From NCBI GenBank assembly GCA_902763555.1, contig CACWSI010000002.1:1-50576 (forward strand): a DNA stretch of 50,576 nucleotides, given 5' to 3'. The notes under the pieces are model-generated. The model ran no database searches. It was not told the DNA's origin and worked only from the letters and a program-made list of their open reading frames with translations. The position numbers and the translations under genes are program-made. The number at the start of each line of letters is the position of its first letter. The first letter of the stretch is position 1. Shown piece after piece: positions 29,245-38,260 of the stretch. This stretch comes from an uncultured Erysipelotrichaceae bacterium. Lineage in GTDB: Bacteria; Bacillota_I; Bacilli_A; RFN20; CAG-826.

Positions 29245-31152
29245 ATGGAAATTAGAATTAAAGATTTAACTAAAATTTTCCCTGGTGACGCACGTAAGAA
29301 CATTCGTGACACAATCGCTGTTAAAGATCTGAACTTTAACGTTGATGATGGTACTCTTGTTGGTTTATTAGGACCTTCAGGATGTGGTAAATCAACAACT
29401 CTTTACATGATTTCAGGTTTGCAAACTCCAACTTCTGGTGAAGTGTGGTTCGGTGATCAAGAAGTCACTAATTTATCTCCAGAAAAAAGAGGTATTGGCT
29501 TAGTCTTCCAAAACTATGCTCTTTATCCTCATATGACTATCTATAAGAACATCGAATTCCCATTAACAAATCTCCAAGTTGAGATTCCTCTCGTTACCTT
29601 CTTTGATTTTACCCTCAATTATGAGTATCAAATGAAGAAGAGAGATGTCCTCGATGGTATTCTCAAATCAGTCGATTCTCTTTGCAAACGTGTCGGCTTA
29701 AATAAGAAACAATTCCAAATCACCTCTTCTTTAGAAGGTGAAAACCTTAAACTTACCGTTTTACTTAAAAACGTTGCTCCTGCTAGTAAGAATTTATTCG
29801 TCGATAATTTCCCAAAAATCATCGATGCTAAATTAACCAACGTTGAAGAGGTCCAAACATCCGAAGCTTTATTCGATTCAACAGTCAGAGCTACCGTTAA
29901 TAAAATCGGTGAAAAAGAGACCGTTGATTTAACATTCAAATCAAGATTAGGTAAAGACTTCGATTTACCACAAATGGACGACACAATTAGAACCATTAGA
30001 GAAGCGATTAAACCAATTGGTAATCCAGGTGAAATCGTTATTTCCCGTGGTAAACGTGGCTTCGACTTAGTGGCGCGTGTTAAATCCTTATTACATTCCC
30101 GCTTACAAGAATGCTTTGAAGCAATCTCCAATAGTGTACCAATGGAAGAAGCTCGTTACTTTGTGAGTAATGTTGTTAATGCTGAAAATCAAAAGTTTGT
30201 CAGAGACTTCTTCAAGAAACACAATTTGAAGATCACTGATATGAAGCTTTACTACGATAAAGAACACACAAAGATTTATTTCAAATTACACAGAACATCC
30301 ACTGAAACCGCTAAACAAGTCATGGATGAACTCGCTGAACAATTAGAACTCAGTGATATCGTTTTAGATACAGCGCAAGCCATTGCCCACCGCAAATTAA
30401 CAAAAGAAGAAAGAAGAGATATCGTTTACGATACCGCTAAACTCGTTCAAGTTGATGAATATTTGGAAAGAAAACCAAATCAATTATCCGGTGGTCAACA
30501 ACAACGTGTCGCTATCGCTAGAGCGTTAGTTAAACACCCACGTGTCTTACTCTTAGACGAACCATTATCCAACTTAGACGCTCGTTTAAGATTACAAACC
30601 CGTGAAGAAATTAGAAGAATTCAACAAGAAACAGGTATTACTTCCGTGTTCGTTACTCACGACCAAGAAGAAGCAATGTCCATTTCCGATAAAATCGTTG
30701 TTATGAAACTCGGTGAAATGCAACAAATGGGTGCACCACAAGAAGTTTATAACAGCCCAGCAAACTTATTCGTTGCCCAATTCTTAGGTACTCCACCAAT
30801 CAATGTCTTCAAAGGCGCTGTTAAAGGCGAAAAGATTTATGTTGGTGAAGACTGTGTTGGTGAAGCCAAAGGCATTAAAGACCAAGAAGTCTCCGTCGCT
30901 ATTAGACCAGAAGGCTTTGTCCTTGCTGATGAAAAAGACAAAGGCGTCTTACATGCTGAATGTGAAATGATCCAAGTCATGGGTCGTGATATTTCCGTTG
31001 TGGCTAAAAACGAATTATGCACCAAACCAACATTTAAAGCGATTATTTCCGCTGATGACAAAGTCAATCCAGGAAAAGTTGCTTTCAAAGTCAAACCTCA
31101 TAAGGTATTCATCTTTGATGCTGAAACCGATGAAAGGATCTACATTAAATAA
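29245..31152 (+). CDS. ABC importer ATPase of the UgpC/MsmK type with a large insertion
   Basis: ATPase of a carbohydrate-type (CUT1) importer. Walker A is GPSGCGKST (43-51), Q-loop QNYALYPHMT (Gln89), signature LSGGQ (414-418), Walker B VLLLDEP (434-440), H-loop VTHDQEEA; a C-terminal MalK-like TOBE domain follows. The protein has 635 residues against about 365 normally: about 275 residues (111-385) are inserted in the helical domain between Q-loop and signature. A similarly expanded ATPase, MG187, is known in Mycoplasma genitalium. All ATPase motifs are intact. It starts 11 bases after the surface protein gene. Confidence 0.85.
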   Translation: MEIRIKDLTKIFPGDARKNIRDTIAVKDLNFNVDDGTLVGLLGPSGCGKSTTLYMISGLQTPTSGEVWFGDQEVTNLSPEKRGIGLVFQNYALYPHMTIYKNIEFPLTNLQVEIPLVTFFDFTLNYEYQMKKRDVLDGILKSVDSLCKRVGLNKKQFQITSSLEGENLKLTVLLKNVAPASKNLFVDNFPKIIDAKLTNVEEVQTSEALFDSTVRATVNKIGEKETVDLTFKSRLGKDFDLPQMDDTIRTIREAIKPIGNPGEIVISRGKRGFDLVARVKSLLHSRLQECFEAISNSVPMEEARYFVSNVVNAENQKFVRDFFKKHNLKITDMKLYYDKEHTKIYFKLHRTSTETAKQVMDELAEQLELSDIVLDTAQAIAHRKLTKEERRDIVYDTAKLVQVDEYLERKPNQLSGGQQQRVAIARALVKHPRVLLLDEPLSNLDARLRLQTREEIRRIQQETGITSVFVTHDQEEAMSISDKIVVMKLGEMQQMGAPQEVYNSPANLFVAQFLGTPPINVFKGAVKGEKIYVGEDCVGEAKGIKDQEVSVAIRPEGFVLADEKDKGVLHAECEMIQVMGRDISVVAKNELCTKPTFKAIISADDKVNPGKVAFKVKPHKVFIFDAETDERIYIK

Positions 31153-31166
31153 CGAAAGGAGCGTCT

Positions 31167-32267
31167 ATGGGTATAGAATTTCTAAATTTCTTATCTAAGA
31201 AAAAAAGGACTCATAATACTGAAGGCCTACCCACAGCCGAACCTGAAAAAGTTCCTGAATATGAGGAAGGCTTACAAGAGAATGAGAATAAAGTCATTCG
31301 CTTGGTTTCCAATAAAAGAGTCAACAAACCTTACAAGGTGACAGGTATTGAAGATGTCGCTAGTAAGAACAACTGGAAAGCTTGGTTATACCTTGGTCCA
31401 GTCGTGGTCTTAATTTCCATCTTCTTACTTTATCCTTTAATTAACACCATCTTTATTTCCTTTGCGAAAGATTACCAATATGCGACTGGTCGCTTCTCTG
31501 GTTTCACATTAGAGAACTTTGGTGTCATCTTTGGCTGGGTAAAGACTGGGCAAGGCGGTCTAGAAACCTACTTTACAACGTATGCGATACCGAACACGTT
31601 GATTATTACATTCGTCACCGTGCCTGTATCCATCTTATTAGCGTTAATTATTTCTGTCGCCCTTAATTCTATTAAGTGGTTACAAAAATTCTTACAAACC
31701 GTCTTCTTCCTTCCATATGTCACTAACGCGGTGGCTATTGGTTTAGTCTTCTCAGTTATCTTTGATAAGTCTGGTATTATCAACTTCATCTTCCACTCCA
31801 ACACCGTTTGGGTCTATGGTGCGGATAGATGGGTTGCTATGATTCCATTATGCTTATATATCGTTTGGAACAGTATTCCATTTAAAATCCTTATCTTATT
31901 ATCTGGTTTACAAGGTATTGATAAACAATACTATCAAGCCGCCCAAATCGATAGCTGTCCAAAAGCTAAAACATTATGGAAGATTACCGTTCCATTATTA
32001 TCCCCACAAATCCTTTATTTGATGATTACATCATTTATTGGATCATTTAAGGAATATACATCCGTTGTCGCTATCTTCAATGGTCCTGGCACAATGGGCA
32101 AGAACTCTAATATTCCAGACATGGAAACAATCGTTTATTACGTTTACGATAACGTTGAAAAGGGTAATACATCACGTGCGGCAGCAGCAGGTGTGTTCCT
32201 CTTTATCGTGATTCTCATCTTTACTTTCGTCCAATTTGGCGTCAGTAAGAAGAGAGTCCATTATTAG
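31167..32267 (+). CDS. ABC importer permease, MalF/UgpA type
   Basis: A 366-residue permease with a polar N-terminal extension of about 70 residues and then six transmembrane helices. The EAA loop that contacts the ATPase is YYQAAQIDSCPKAKTLWKIT followed by VPLLSP. Upstream lies AAAGGAG. In Mollicutes the equivalent genes follow the expanded ATPase (MG188, MG189). The substrate cannot be read from the permease. Confidence 0.88.
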   Translation: MGIEFLNFLSKKKRTHNTEGLPTAEPEKVPEYEEGLQENENKVIRLVSNKRVNKPYKVTGIEDVASKNNWKAWLYLGPVVVLISIFLLYPLINTIFISFAKDYQYATGRFSGFTLENFGVIFGWVKTGQGGLETYFTTYAIPNTLIITFVTVPVSILLALIISVALNSIKWLQKFLQTVFFLPYVTNAVAIGLVFSVIFDKSGIINFIFHSNTVWVYGADRWVAMIPLCLYIVWNSIPFKILILLSGLQGIDKQYYQAAQIDSCPKAKTLWKITVPLLSPQILYLMITSFIGSFKEYTSVVAIFNGPGTMGKNSNIPDMETIVYYVYDNVEKGNTSRAAAAGVFLFIVILIFTFVQFGVSKKRVHY

Positions 32268-32279
32268 GAGGTGGCAAGT

Positions 32280-33266
32280 ATGGCAGAACAAGTCGTTCAA
32301 CAAGAAGAACAAATGACATACATTGACTTTAAGAAAGTCCGTGTCAATCCTAATATCACTTTATCCATCGTGGAAAGTGGTAAGACCGTTGAATCAATTA
32401 AACGTCGTGAAAAAGTGGTGCACATCATCACCACAGTTCTCACCTATTTATTCATCGTTGCTTTAGCCTTAACCGTGATGTTCCCATTCTATTGGATGAT
32501 TATCACATCCTTAAAGCAAAACGATGAAATCATGGCTACTCAACAAACATTCTTCCCAAATATTGTTATGTGGAGTAACTATTCCTATGTTTTCGAAACA
32601 TTTAACTTCACTGGTTATATGTTTAATACCATTATCGTGGCAATCTTCTCCACAGCGGGTACTTTAGTCACAACTATCTTCGCCGCCTTTGCCTTCGCTA
32701 GACTTGAATTCAAAGGCCGTGAACCATTATTTATGATCTTCTTAATGACGATGATGATTCCTGGTGAAATGATGGTTATTTCTAACTACTTAACCGTTAA
32801 CGCATTCGGTTGGATTAAAGATCAAACAAGAATGGATGCTTACTTAGCGATGATTGTGCCATTTGTCGTTTCTGTCTTCCATATTTATTTATTAAGACAA
32901 AACTTCAAGCAAATTCCTAAGGAACTCTATTTAGCCGCGAAAGTCGATGGTAAGAGTGACTGGGACTTCTTATGGAAAGTCATGGTTCCTCTCGCCGCTC
33001 CTACACTAATTTCCATTACTATCTTAAAGTTCATGGGTACATGGAATTCCTATGTGTGGCCAAACTTAGTTACAAAGAACGAAGAATTCCGCTTAATCTC
33101 TAACGGATTACGTGGCAGTGCCTTCCAAGATATTGATACAGGTATGGTGGAATACGGTTATCAAATGGCCGCTTCCTTCTGTGTCACTGTCCCATTGTTC
33201 TTGTTATTCGTCTTCTTCCGTAAATACATTATGAAAGGTGTCGGAAGAGCGGGTATTAAAGGCTAA
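32280..33266 (+). CDS. ABC importer permease, MalG/UgpE type
   Basis: A 328-residue second permease of the importer. After a cytosolic N-terminus of about 55 residues there are six helices, and the EAA loop is LYLAAKVDGKSDWDFLWKVM followed by VPLAAP. The ATG at 32280 is used because AGGAGGTG (32266-32273) is its ribosome site; a GTG at 32271 would lie within that site. It pairs with the permease just upstream. Confidence 0.88.
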   Translation: MAEQVVQQEEQMTYIDFKKVRVNPNITLSIVESGKTVESIKRREKVVHIITTVLTYLFIVALALTVMFPFYWMIITSLKQNDEIMATQQTFFPNIVMWSNYSYVFETFNFTGYMFNTIIVAIFSTAGTLVTTIFAAFAFARLEFKGREPLFMIFLMTMMIPGEMMVISNYLTVNAFGWIKDQTRMDAYLAMIVPFVVSVFHIYLLRQNFKQIPKELYLAAKVDGKSDWDFLWKVMVPLAAPTLISITILKFMGTWNSYVWPNLVTKNEEFRLISNGLRGSAFQDIDTGMVEYGYQMAASFCVTVPLFLLFVFFRKYIMKGVGRAGIKG

Positions 33267-33315
33267 TAAAATGATTAATATTGTCGCTGACAATTTAATA
33301 AAAAGGAGAAATATA

Positions 33316-34779
33316 ATGAAAAAGAAAACTCTTGTTCCAGTAATGGTACTTGCCTCCGTCCTCTCATTAGCAGGATGTAACCAAGGTGGTAATTCTAACA
33401 CTGAAAAGAAAGGCCACTTTGACCACAAAGTTACCATTAAATTTACACAAGCTTATGCTCAAGGCTATCAAGCCAAATTACAATCATTCGTTGATTCATT
33501 TGCGGAAATTGAACCAAACGTTGAAATTAAACTTGAAGATGGTTGGATCAGTGGTAACTACGATACAATCCATTCTCAAACAATTTCTGACATTCAAACT
33601 GGTGAATACGGTGACTTAGTCATCGCTTATCCAGACCACGTCGTTGACTACATCGACTTCGGTAAAGCTGTTAAGTTAGATCCATTCATGGATAACGAAG
33701 AATATGGCTGGACCGCCGCGGAAAAAGAAGACCTCGTTCAAGCTTACTTAAAAGAAGGTCAAGAATTCCCACTTCCTGGTACATATTGCTTACCATTCTC
33801 AAAATCCACAGAAGCGATGTTCTACAATGAAACACGTTTATTCGATAGTGAACTCGTCCAATTCTTAGCCACAAAAGGTATCACCATGAATAAGGCCTAT
33901 ATTGAATCCTTAACATGGGAAGAATTATTCGGTAAATTATGCCCAGCATTCAAAGAATATGATGCTGCTCACCCAAGTTCACCATTAATTACCGCTAAAG
34001 ACGGTAGCATGAACTCTTATGTTGGTTACGATAGTGACGCTAACTTATTCATCACTCTTTCTCAACAATATGGCTATGGCTATACAAGTGTTGACGAATA
34101 TGGTGAAGCTCACCTCGATTACAACAACGATAATATGAAAGCTTTAATGAAGACTTTTGCTAATGCTTCTAAAGAAGGTTACTTAAGAAGCCCAGGCGTT
34201 ATCGGTAAGAGCTATTCCTCTAACTACTTCAAAGAAAATAACGTCTTATTCTCCATCGGTAGTACCGCTGGTGTTAAAAACCAAGTCGCTGACACATTCG
34301 ATGTCGGTGTCACCCGTATCCCACAAGCAGAAGGTAAAGCTGCTAAGATCATCTCCCAAGGTCCATCCGTTTGTATCTTAGACCATGGTAATGATAAAGA
34401 TAGACAATTAGCCGCTTGGTTATTCTATAAGCACATGACAAATACCAAGAACACAGCCTCCTGGGCTATCGAAGTTGGTTATTTACCAGTCCGTGCTTCT
34501 GCTTACACAAGTGAAGCTTATATCGACTACTGTAATACAGAAGGTAAAGATGCTCGTAGTACTGAATTATTAACCGCTCTCAACGCTGTTTATAGTTCCT
34601 CAACTGTTGACAAAGTCTTTACAACTCCTCCATTCAAAGGTTCTTCTACCGCTAGAACAGAAGTTAACTCTTTAATGGTTAACGTCTTAAAAGATGCCGC
34701 TGATGGTAAAGACATCAACGATACATACTTAAAAGAAAAATTCGATTTAGCAATCAACAATACACTCAAAGAAATGTAA
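33316..34779 (+). CDS. Extracellular solute-binding lipoprotein (1)
   Basis: A 487-residue lipoprotein of the family 1 type solute-binding proteins. The signal peptide ends VLSLAGC (lipid Cys). Typical features are VTIKFTQAYAQGYQAKLQSF at the mature start, FSKSTEAMFYNETRLF and, late, QGPSVCILDHG and EVGYLPVRASAY. It should deliver substrate to the two permeases encoded upstream. The start at 33316 follows AAAAGGAG and gives the signal peptide; an in-frame reading from 33238 would not. A homologous gene follows directly. Confidence 0.85.
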   Translation: MKKKTLVPVMVLASVLSLAGCNQGGNSNTEKKGHFDHKVTIKFTQAYAQGYQAKLQSFVDSFAEIEPNVEIKLEDGWISGNYDTIHSQTISDIQTGEYGDLVIAYPDHVVDYIDFGKAVKLDPFMDNEEYGWTAAEKEDLVQAYLKEGQEFPLPGTYCLPFSKSTEAMFYNETRLFDSELVQFLATKGITMNKAYIESLTWEELFGKLCPAFKEYDAAHPSSPLITAKDGSMNSYVGYDSDANLFITLSQQYGYGYTSVDEYGEAHLDYNNDNMKALMKTFANASKEGYLRSPGVIGKSYSSNYFKENNVLFSIGSTAGVKNQVADTFDVGVTRIPQAEGKAAKIISQGPSVCILDHGNDKDRQLAAWLFYKHMTNTKNTASWAIEVGYLPVRASAYTSEAYIDYCNTEGKDARSTELLTALNAVYSSSTVDKVFTTPPFKGSSTARTEVNSLMVNVLKDAADGKDINDTYLKEKFDLAINNTLKEM

Positions 34780-34806
34780 TAACTATTTCTCGAAAGGAGA
34801 AAAATT

Positions 34807-36246
34807 ATGAAAAAAGTATCATTATTAATGTTCCCACTTATCCTTGCTTCCTTAGCCGGTTGTAATGGTGGTGGAAATAATAACACCGGCAAAGTCGTCA
34901 TTAACTTCTGGCACACCTTTGGTCAAAAACCAGAAGCCGCTTTAAAGAGCAAAATTGCGGACTTTGTTAAGAAAGTCAAAGATAAAGAAGGCGTTGATGT
35001 TGAAGTCGTCCTTTCCTATCAAGGTGGCTACAAAGATATGCCAAGTAAAGTCACAACTGGTATTGCGACAGGTGAAAGCCCAACAATCGCAATTGCCTAT
35101 GCTGACCACGTGGCTGACTATCTCGCTTTAGAAGGTGAAGAACCAGGCAAATACGTTGTCAATTTTGATAAATTCTTAAAAGACAGCGCTGTTACATTCG
35201 GTACTGAAGCCGATTATGGTGACACCATGCCTGAAAGCGATATGGTGAAGAGTTATTTAGATGAAGGTCGTTCTTTACAAAGAGAAGGTACATATTTAAT
35301 CCCTCTCATGAAGTCCACCGAAATCATGACTTATAACCTTGATGCTGCTAAAGCTGCCATGGCTTACGCTTATCCTGATGTGCCAGTTGATCGTGTCCAA
35401 GAATTCATGAAGACCATCACCTGGGAACAACTTCTCAATATCGCTAGAGCCGCAGTCGAACACAAAGACACAATCTCTTCAAAACTTGAATACCCAATTT
35501 ATTATGATAGTGATTCTAACTTATTCATTACCGAACTCTATCAAAACAATATTGGTTATTCTTCCATCGGCAGTGATGGTAAGGGTCGTGTTGATTTTGA
35601 AGAAAGCACTAACCTCACTAAAGCTAAAGAAATCGTCAGTGCTCTTAAACAAGCTCACGATGATGGTTTATTAACCACTCAAGGTGTTGAAGGCACCTAC
35701 GCTAGTAACTCCTTTAAAGAAGCTAAAACACTCTTCTCTATCGGTTCTACTGGTGGTACTGGTTATACCATCCCAGATGCTGGTCAATTTGAAACAGCCT
35801 TTGCTAAAGTGCCAACCATGGGCGAAAAAGTGGCCTATATTTCCCAAGGTCCATCCGTTTGTATGCTCAATAATCCATCCTTAAGCAAAGCGGATAATGA
35901 TAACGCGCTCAAATATGGCTGGAAATTAATCAAATACTTAACCAGCAAACAAGTTAATGTTTCATTATGCGTTAACGGTTCTGAAGGCTATTCTCCAGTG
36001 AGAGAATCTTGCTACACAACCGAAACATATAGTGACTTCATCGAAGGCGGTGAAGGTTACGCTGAAGCAGCCTTAGTTACACAAAACGACATTGCTGGTC
36101 GTTACTATAACTCCGCTGTTTTCCCAGGCAGTGCGACATTAAGAAAAGAAGTTGGCTCCTTAGTGACCAATGTCTTAAATGGTAAATCCACTCTTGATGA
36201 TGCTTTCGCTACCGCCATTAACAACGCGAAGAAAGACATTAAATAA
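34807..36246 (+). CDS. Extracellular solute-binding lipoprotein (2)
   Basis: A 479-residue lipoprotein (lipobox SLAGC) homologous to the previous protein: VINFWHTFGQKPEAAL, LMKSTEIMTYNLDA, QGPSVCMLNNPS and SPVRESCYTTETY correspond block by block. The two are therefore an old tandem duplication, now well diverged. They probably serve the same importer with different ligands. An AAAGGAG site lies before the ATG. Confidence 0.85.
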   Translation: MKKVSLLMFPLILASLAGCNGGGNNNTGKVVINFWHTFGQKPEAALKSKIADFVKKVKDKEGVDVEVVLSYQGGYKDMPSKVTTGIATGESPTIAIAYADHVADYLALEGEEPGKYVVNFDKFLKDSAVTFGTEADYGDTMPESDMVKSYLDEGRSLQREGTYLIPLMKSTEIMTYNLDAAKAAMAYAYPDVPVDRVQEFMKTITWEQLLNIARAAVEHKDTISSKLEYPIYYDSDSNLFITELYQNNIGYSSIGSDGKGRVDFEESTNLTKAKEIVSALKQAHDDGLLTTQGVEGTYASNSFKEAKTLFSIGSTGGTGYTIPDAGQFETAFAKVPTMGEKVAYISQGPSVCMLNNPSLSKADNDNALKYGWKLIKYLTSKQVNVSLCVNGSEGYSPVRESCYTTETYSDFIEGGEGYAEAALVTQNDIAGRYYNSAVFPGSATLRKEVGSLVTNVLNGKSTLDDAFATAINNAKKDIK

Positions 36247-36262
36247 TTAAAAGGAGGGCGCT

Positions 36263-37729
36263 ATGAATAAGTTCAAACAAATTACTTTAGCCATTGCTAC
36301 CTTCTTATCAGTAGCCTTATTAGCAGGCTGTCAAACAGGTGGTAATGGTAATAAAGAACCATCCCAAGGTGACGCTAACTGGGTTGACTATACACAATCT
36401 GCAGCAGTCCGTTTATCTTTAGATTATAAAGGTAGAGACTTCTATAAAGATGGTATTGGTCAAGTTAAGCTCTATCAATCCATCGATGGTGATACTGCTC
36501 ACTTTATCCCATTAGTGACCACAACAAGTCGTTTAAACATTAAATCCCGTTATTATGGTATCGATACTCCAGAATCAACTGGTCGTATTCAACCATGGGG
36601 TCAACCTGCTAGTGACTTCAATAAGAAGAAATTAAAAGAAGCGGACGCTAATGGTACAATCGTCGTTTCTACAGCCCAAGAAAACTACGGTAGTCCACAA
36701 TATGACTCCACTGGTGAAAGATTTGTCTCTTTAATTTGGATTAATGAAACAAAGAAAGATGCGCCATTTAACGAATTATATTTGTTAAACCTCGCCATCG
36801 TTCAAGAAGGCTATTCCTGGGTTAAGAATGTTCAAGACATGCCATCATATGCTGATACATTCTATGCCGCTGAAACACAAGCTAAGAACTACAAACTTCG
36901 CTTATTCTCTGGCGTTCCTGAAGATACCTTCCCAACTGGTGACTATGTCAATACAAGCTTATTAGACTTAAAAGTCGCTACAGAAAACTACATCAAGGAT
37001 AAAAACTATCAATCACCATTAGATGGCGCTAAAGTTAGAATCCGTGGTACAGTTGCTGGTTATTCCAACGGCACAATGTACTTACAAAGCTACTTTGAAG
37101 AAAGTGATAGTGAAGAAATCCGTGGTGAAGGCAAAGGCATTAAAGGTGGCGAATATGCTGCTATTAACGTCTTCTGTGGTATGTCTTCTGTTCCAAGTAA
37201 ATACAGAAAACTCAACACATTTATCCAATTATGTGTCTTCGCTAAATATAGTGAAAACTTTGGTTTCCAATTAACTGGTGCTGAAGGTCACTTCCCAATC
37301 GTTGAATCCGAAGCCACTGATGAAGACTGTAAGATCCTCATCAAAGCGGAAGAAAACGTTGGTGAACAAAGCTTACATATGATTGAATATAAAGCCGCTG
37401 AGTTAAGCGAAATCGCCAAGAATGGTAGTTTCGAATGCTTAAACTGCGCCATTAAGGTCACTGATTCTGTCGAATGTAACTATTTCCGTATCAACACTGC
37501 TGGTACTGAAATCACATTAGGCTTTAAAGATTGTGATTTTGATGCTTACATCACATTCTCTTATGCTGGTGATCCAGAAAAGAAATTTGAATATTGGAAT
37601 ACCGAAGAACAATTCGTCGGTAAGAAATTCTTATTAAGTGGTATTTACACATACCATACCTATAACGATAAAACCTCTTATCAAATCATCTTCAATGATG
37701 CGAGTGGTTTAGAATGGGTCAAAGAATAG
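36263..37729 (+). CDS. Surface lipoprotein nuclease, staphylococcal-nuclease-like, with C-terminal OB-like domains
   Basis: A 488-residue lipoprotein (lipobox LLAGC, Cys23). Residues about 60-200 form a thermonuclease (SNase) domain with every expected active-site element: DGDT (75-78, Ca2+ site), Arg96, GIDTPES (99-105, with Asp101 and Glu104) and Arg153 in STGERF; GYSWV follows. The C-terminal 280 residues appear to hold two OB-like beta domains (GAKVRIRGTVAGYSNGTMYL; KFLLSGIYTYHTY). It should cut DNA or RNA outside the cell. In M. genitalium the SNase-like lipoprotein MG186 also lies next to an expanded-ATPase importer. Confidence 0.82.
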   Translation: MNKFKQITLAIATFLSVALLAGCQTGGNGNKEPSQGDANWVDYTQSAAVRLSLDYKGRDFYKDGIGQVKLYQSIDGDTAHFIPLVTTTSRLNIKSRYYGIDTPESTGRIQPWGQPASDFNKKKLKEADANGTIVVSTAQENYGSPQYDSTGERFVSLIWINETKKDAPFNELYLLNLAIVQEGYSWVKNVQDMPSYADTFYAAETQAKNYKLRLFSGVPEDTFPTGDYVNTSLLDLKVATENYIKDKNYQSPLDGAKVRIRGTVAGYSNGTMYLQSYFEESDSEEIRGEGKGIKGGEYAAINVFCGMSSVPSKYRKLNTFIQLCVFAKYSENFGFQLTGAEGHFPIVESEATDEDCKILIKAEENVGEQSLHMIEYKAAELSEIAKNGSFECLNCAIKVTDSVECNYFRINTAGTEITLGFKDCDFDAYITFSYAGDPEKKFEYWNTEEQFVGKKFLLSGIYTYHTYNDKTSYQIIFNDASGLEWVKE

Positions 37730-37751
37730 TGTATTTAGGAGGCCATTAATC

Positions 37752-38225
37752 ATGTATTGTTATCACTGTGGTTATAAACTCAACGAAGAAAAAATCGAAG
37801 CCAAAGAATCCACCTACAAGAGAATTGAAGGCATGGATATCGATACTGAGATCAACTATGTCTGTCCAAGATGTGGTCATCTTATGCATGAAAACGCCTC
37901 ACCAGAAGACGTTAAATCTTTAGCAAGAGCGTGTCACGCTGAACTCCAACGCGGTCGTAATGACCTCGCTAGAGGTATGTCTAACATCTCTATTGGTGTC
38001 ATTCTTTTAGTGACATCTATCGTCTTCTTACTTTTATCAAGAAAAGCGGATAATCAATTCCAGATTACCCCAACATCCCCAGAGTTCATGGTTTTCTGTG
38101 GACTCGCAGTCATTTCGGTTATACTTTTAGTGTTCGGAGTGGTCTTTACGGTATTCGGCGTGAAACGTAAAGTCACTTACACGCACCTACTAAAGGATAT
38201 AAATAATCAAACCTTTGTGCAGTAG
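37752..38225 (+). CDS. Zinc-ribbon membrane protein, unknown function
   Basis: A 157-residue protein with an N-terminal zinc ribbon (CYHCG at residues 3-7 and CPRCGH near 38-43), a helical stretch, then two transmembrane helices (about 77-97 and 113-137). The ribbon should face the cytosol. It starts after an AGGAGG site within the importer/nuclease operon, suggesting an accessory or regulatory part in assembly of the machinery. I do not recognise a named family. Confidence 0.6.
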   Translation: MYCYHCGYKLNEEKIEAKESTYKRIEGMDIDTEINYVCPRCGHLMHENASPEDVKSLARACHAELQRGRNDLARGMSNISIGVILLVTSIVFLLLSRKADNQFQITPTSPEFMVFCGLAVISVILLVFGVVFTVFGVKRKVTYTHLLKDINNQTFVQ

Positions 38226-38260
38226 CACAGTTTCCATTTTTTGTGAAAGGAGAAATTAAC

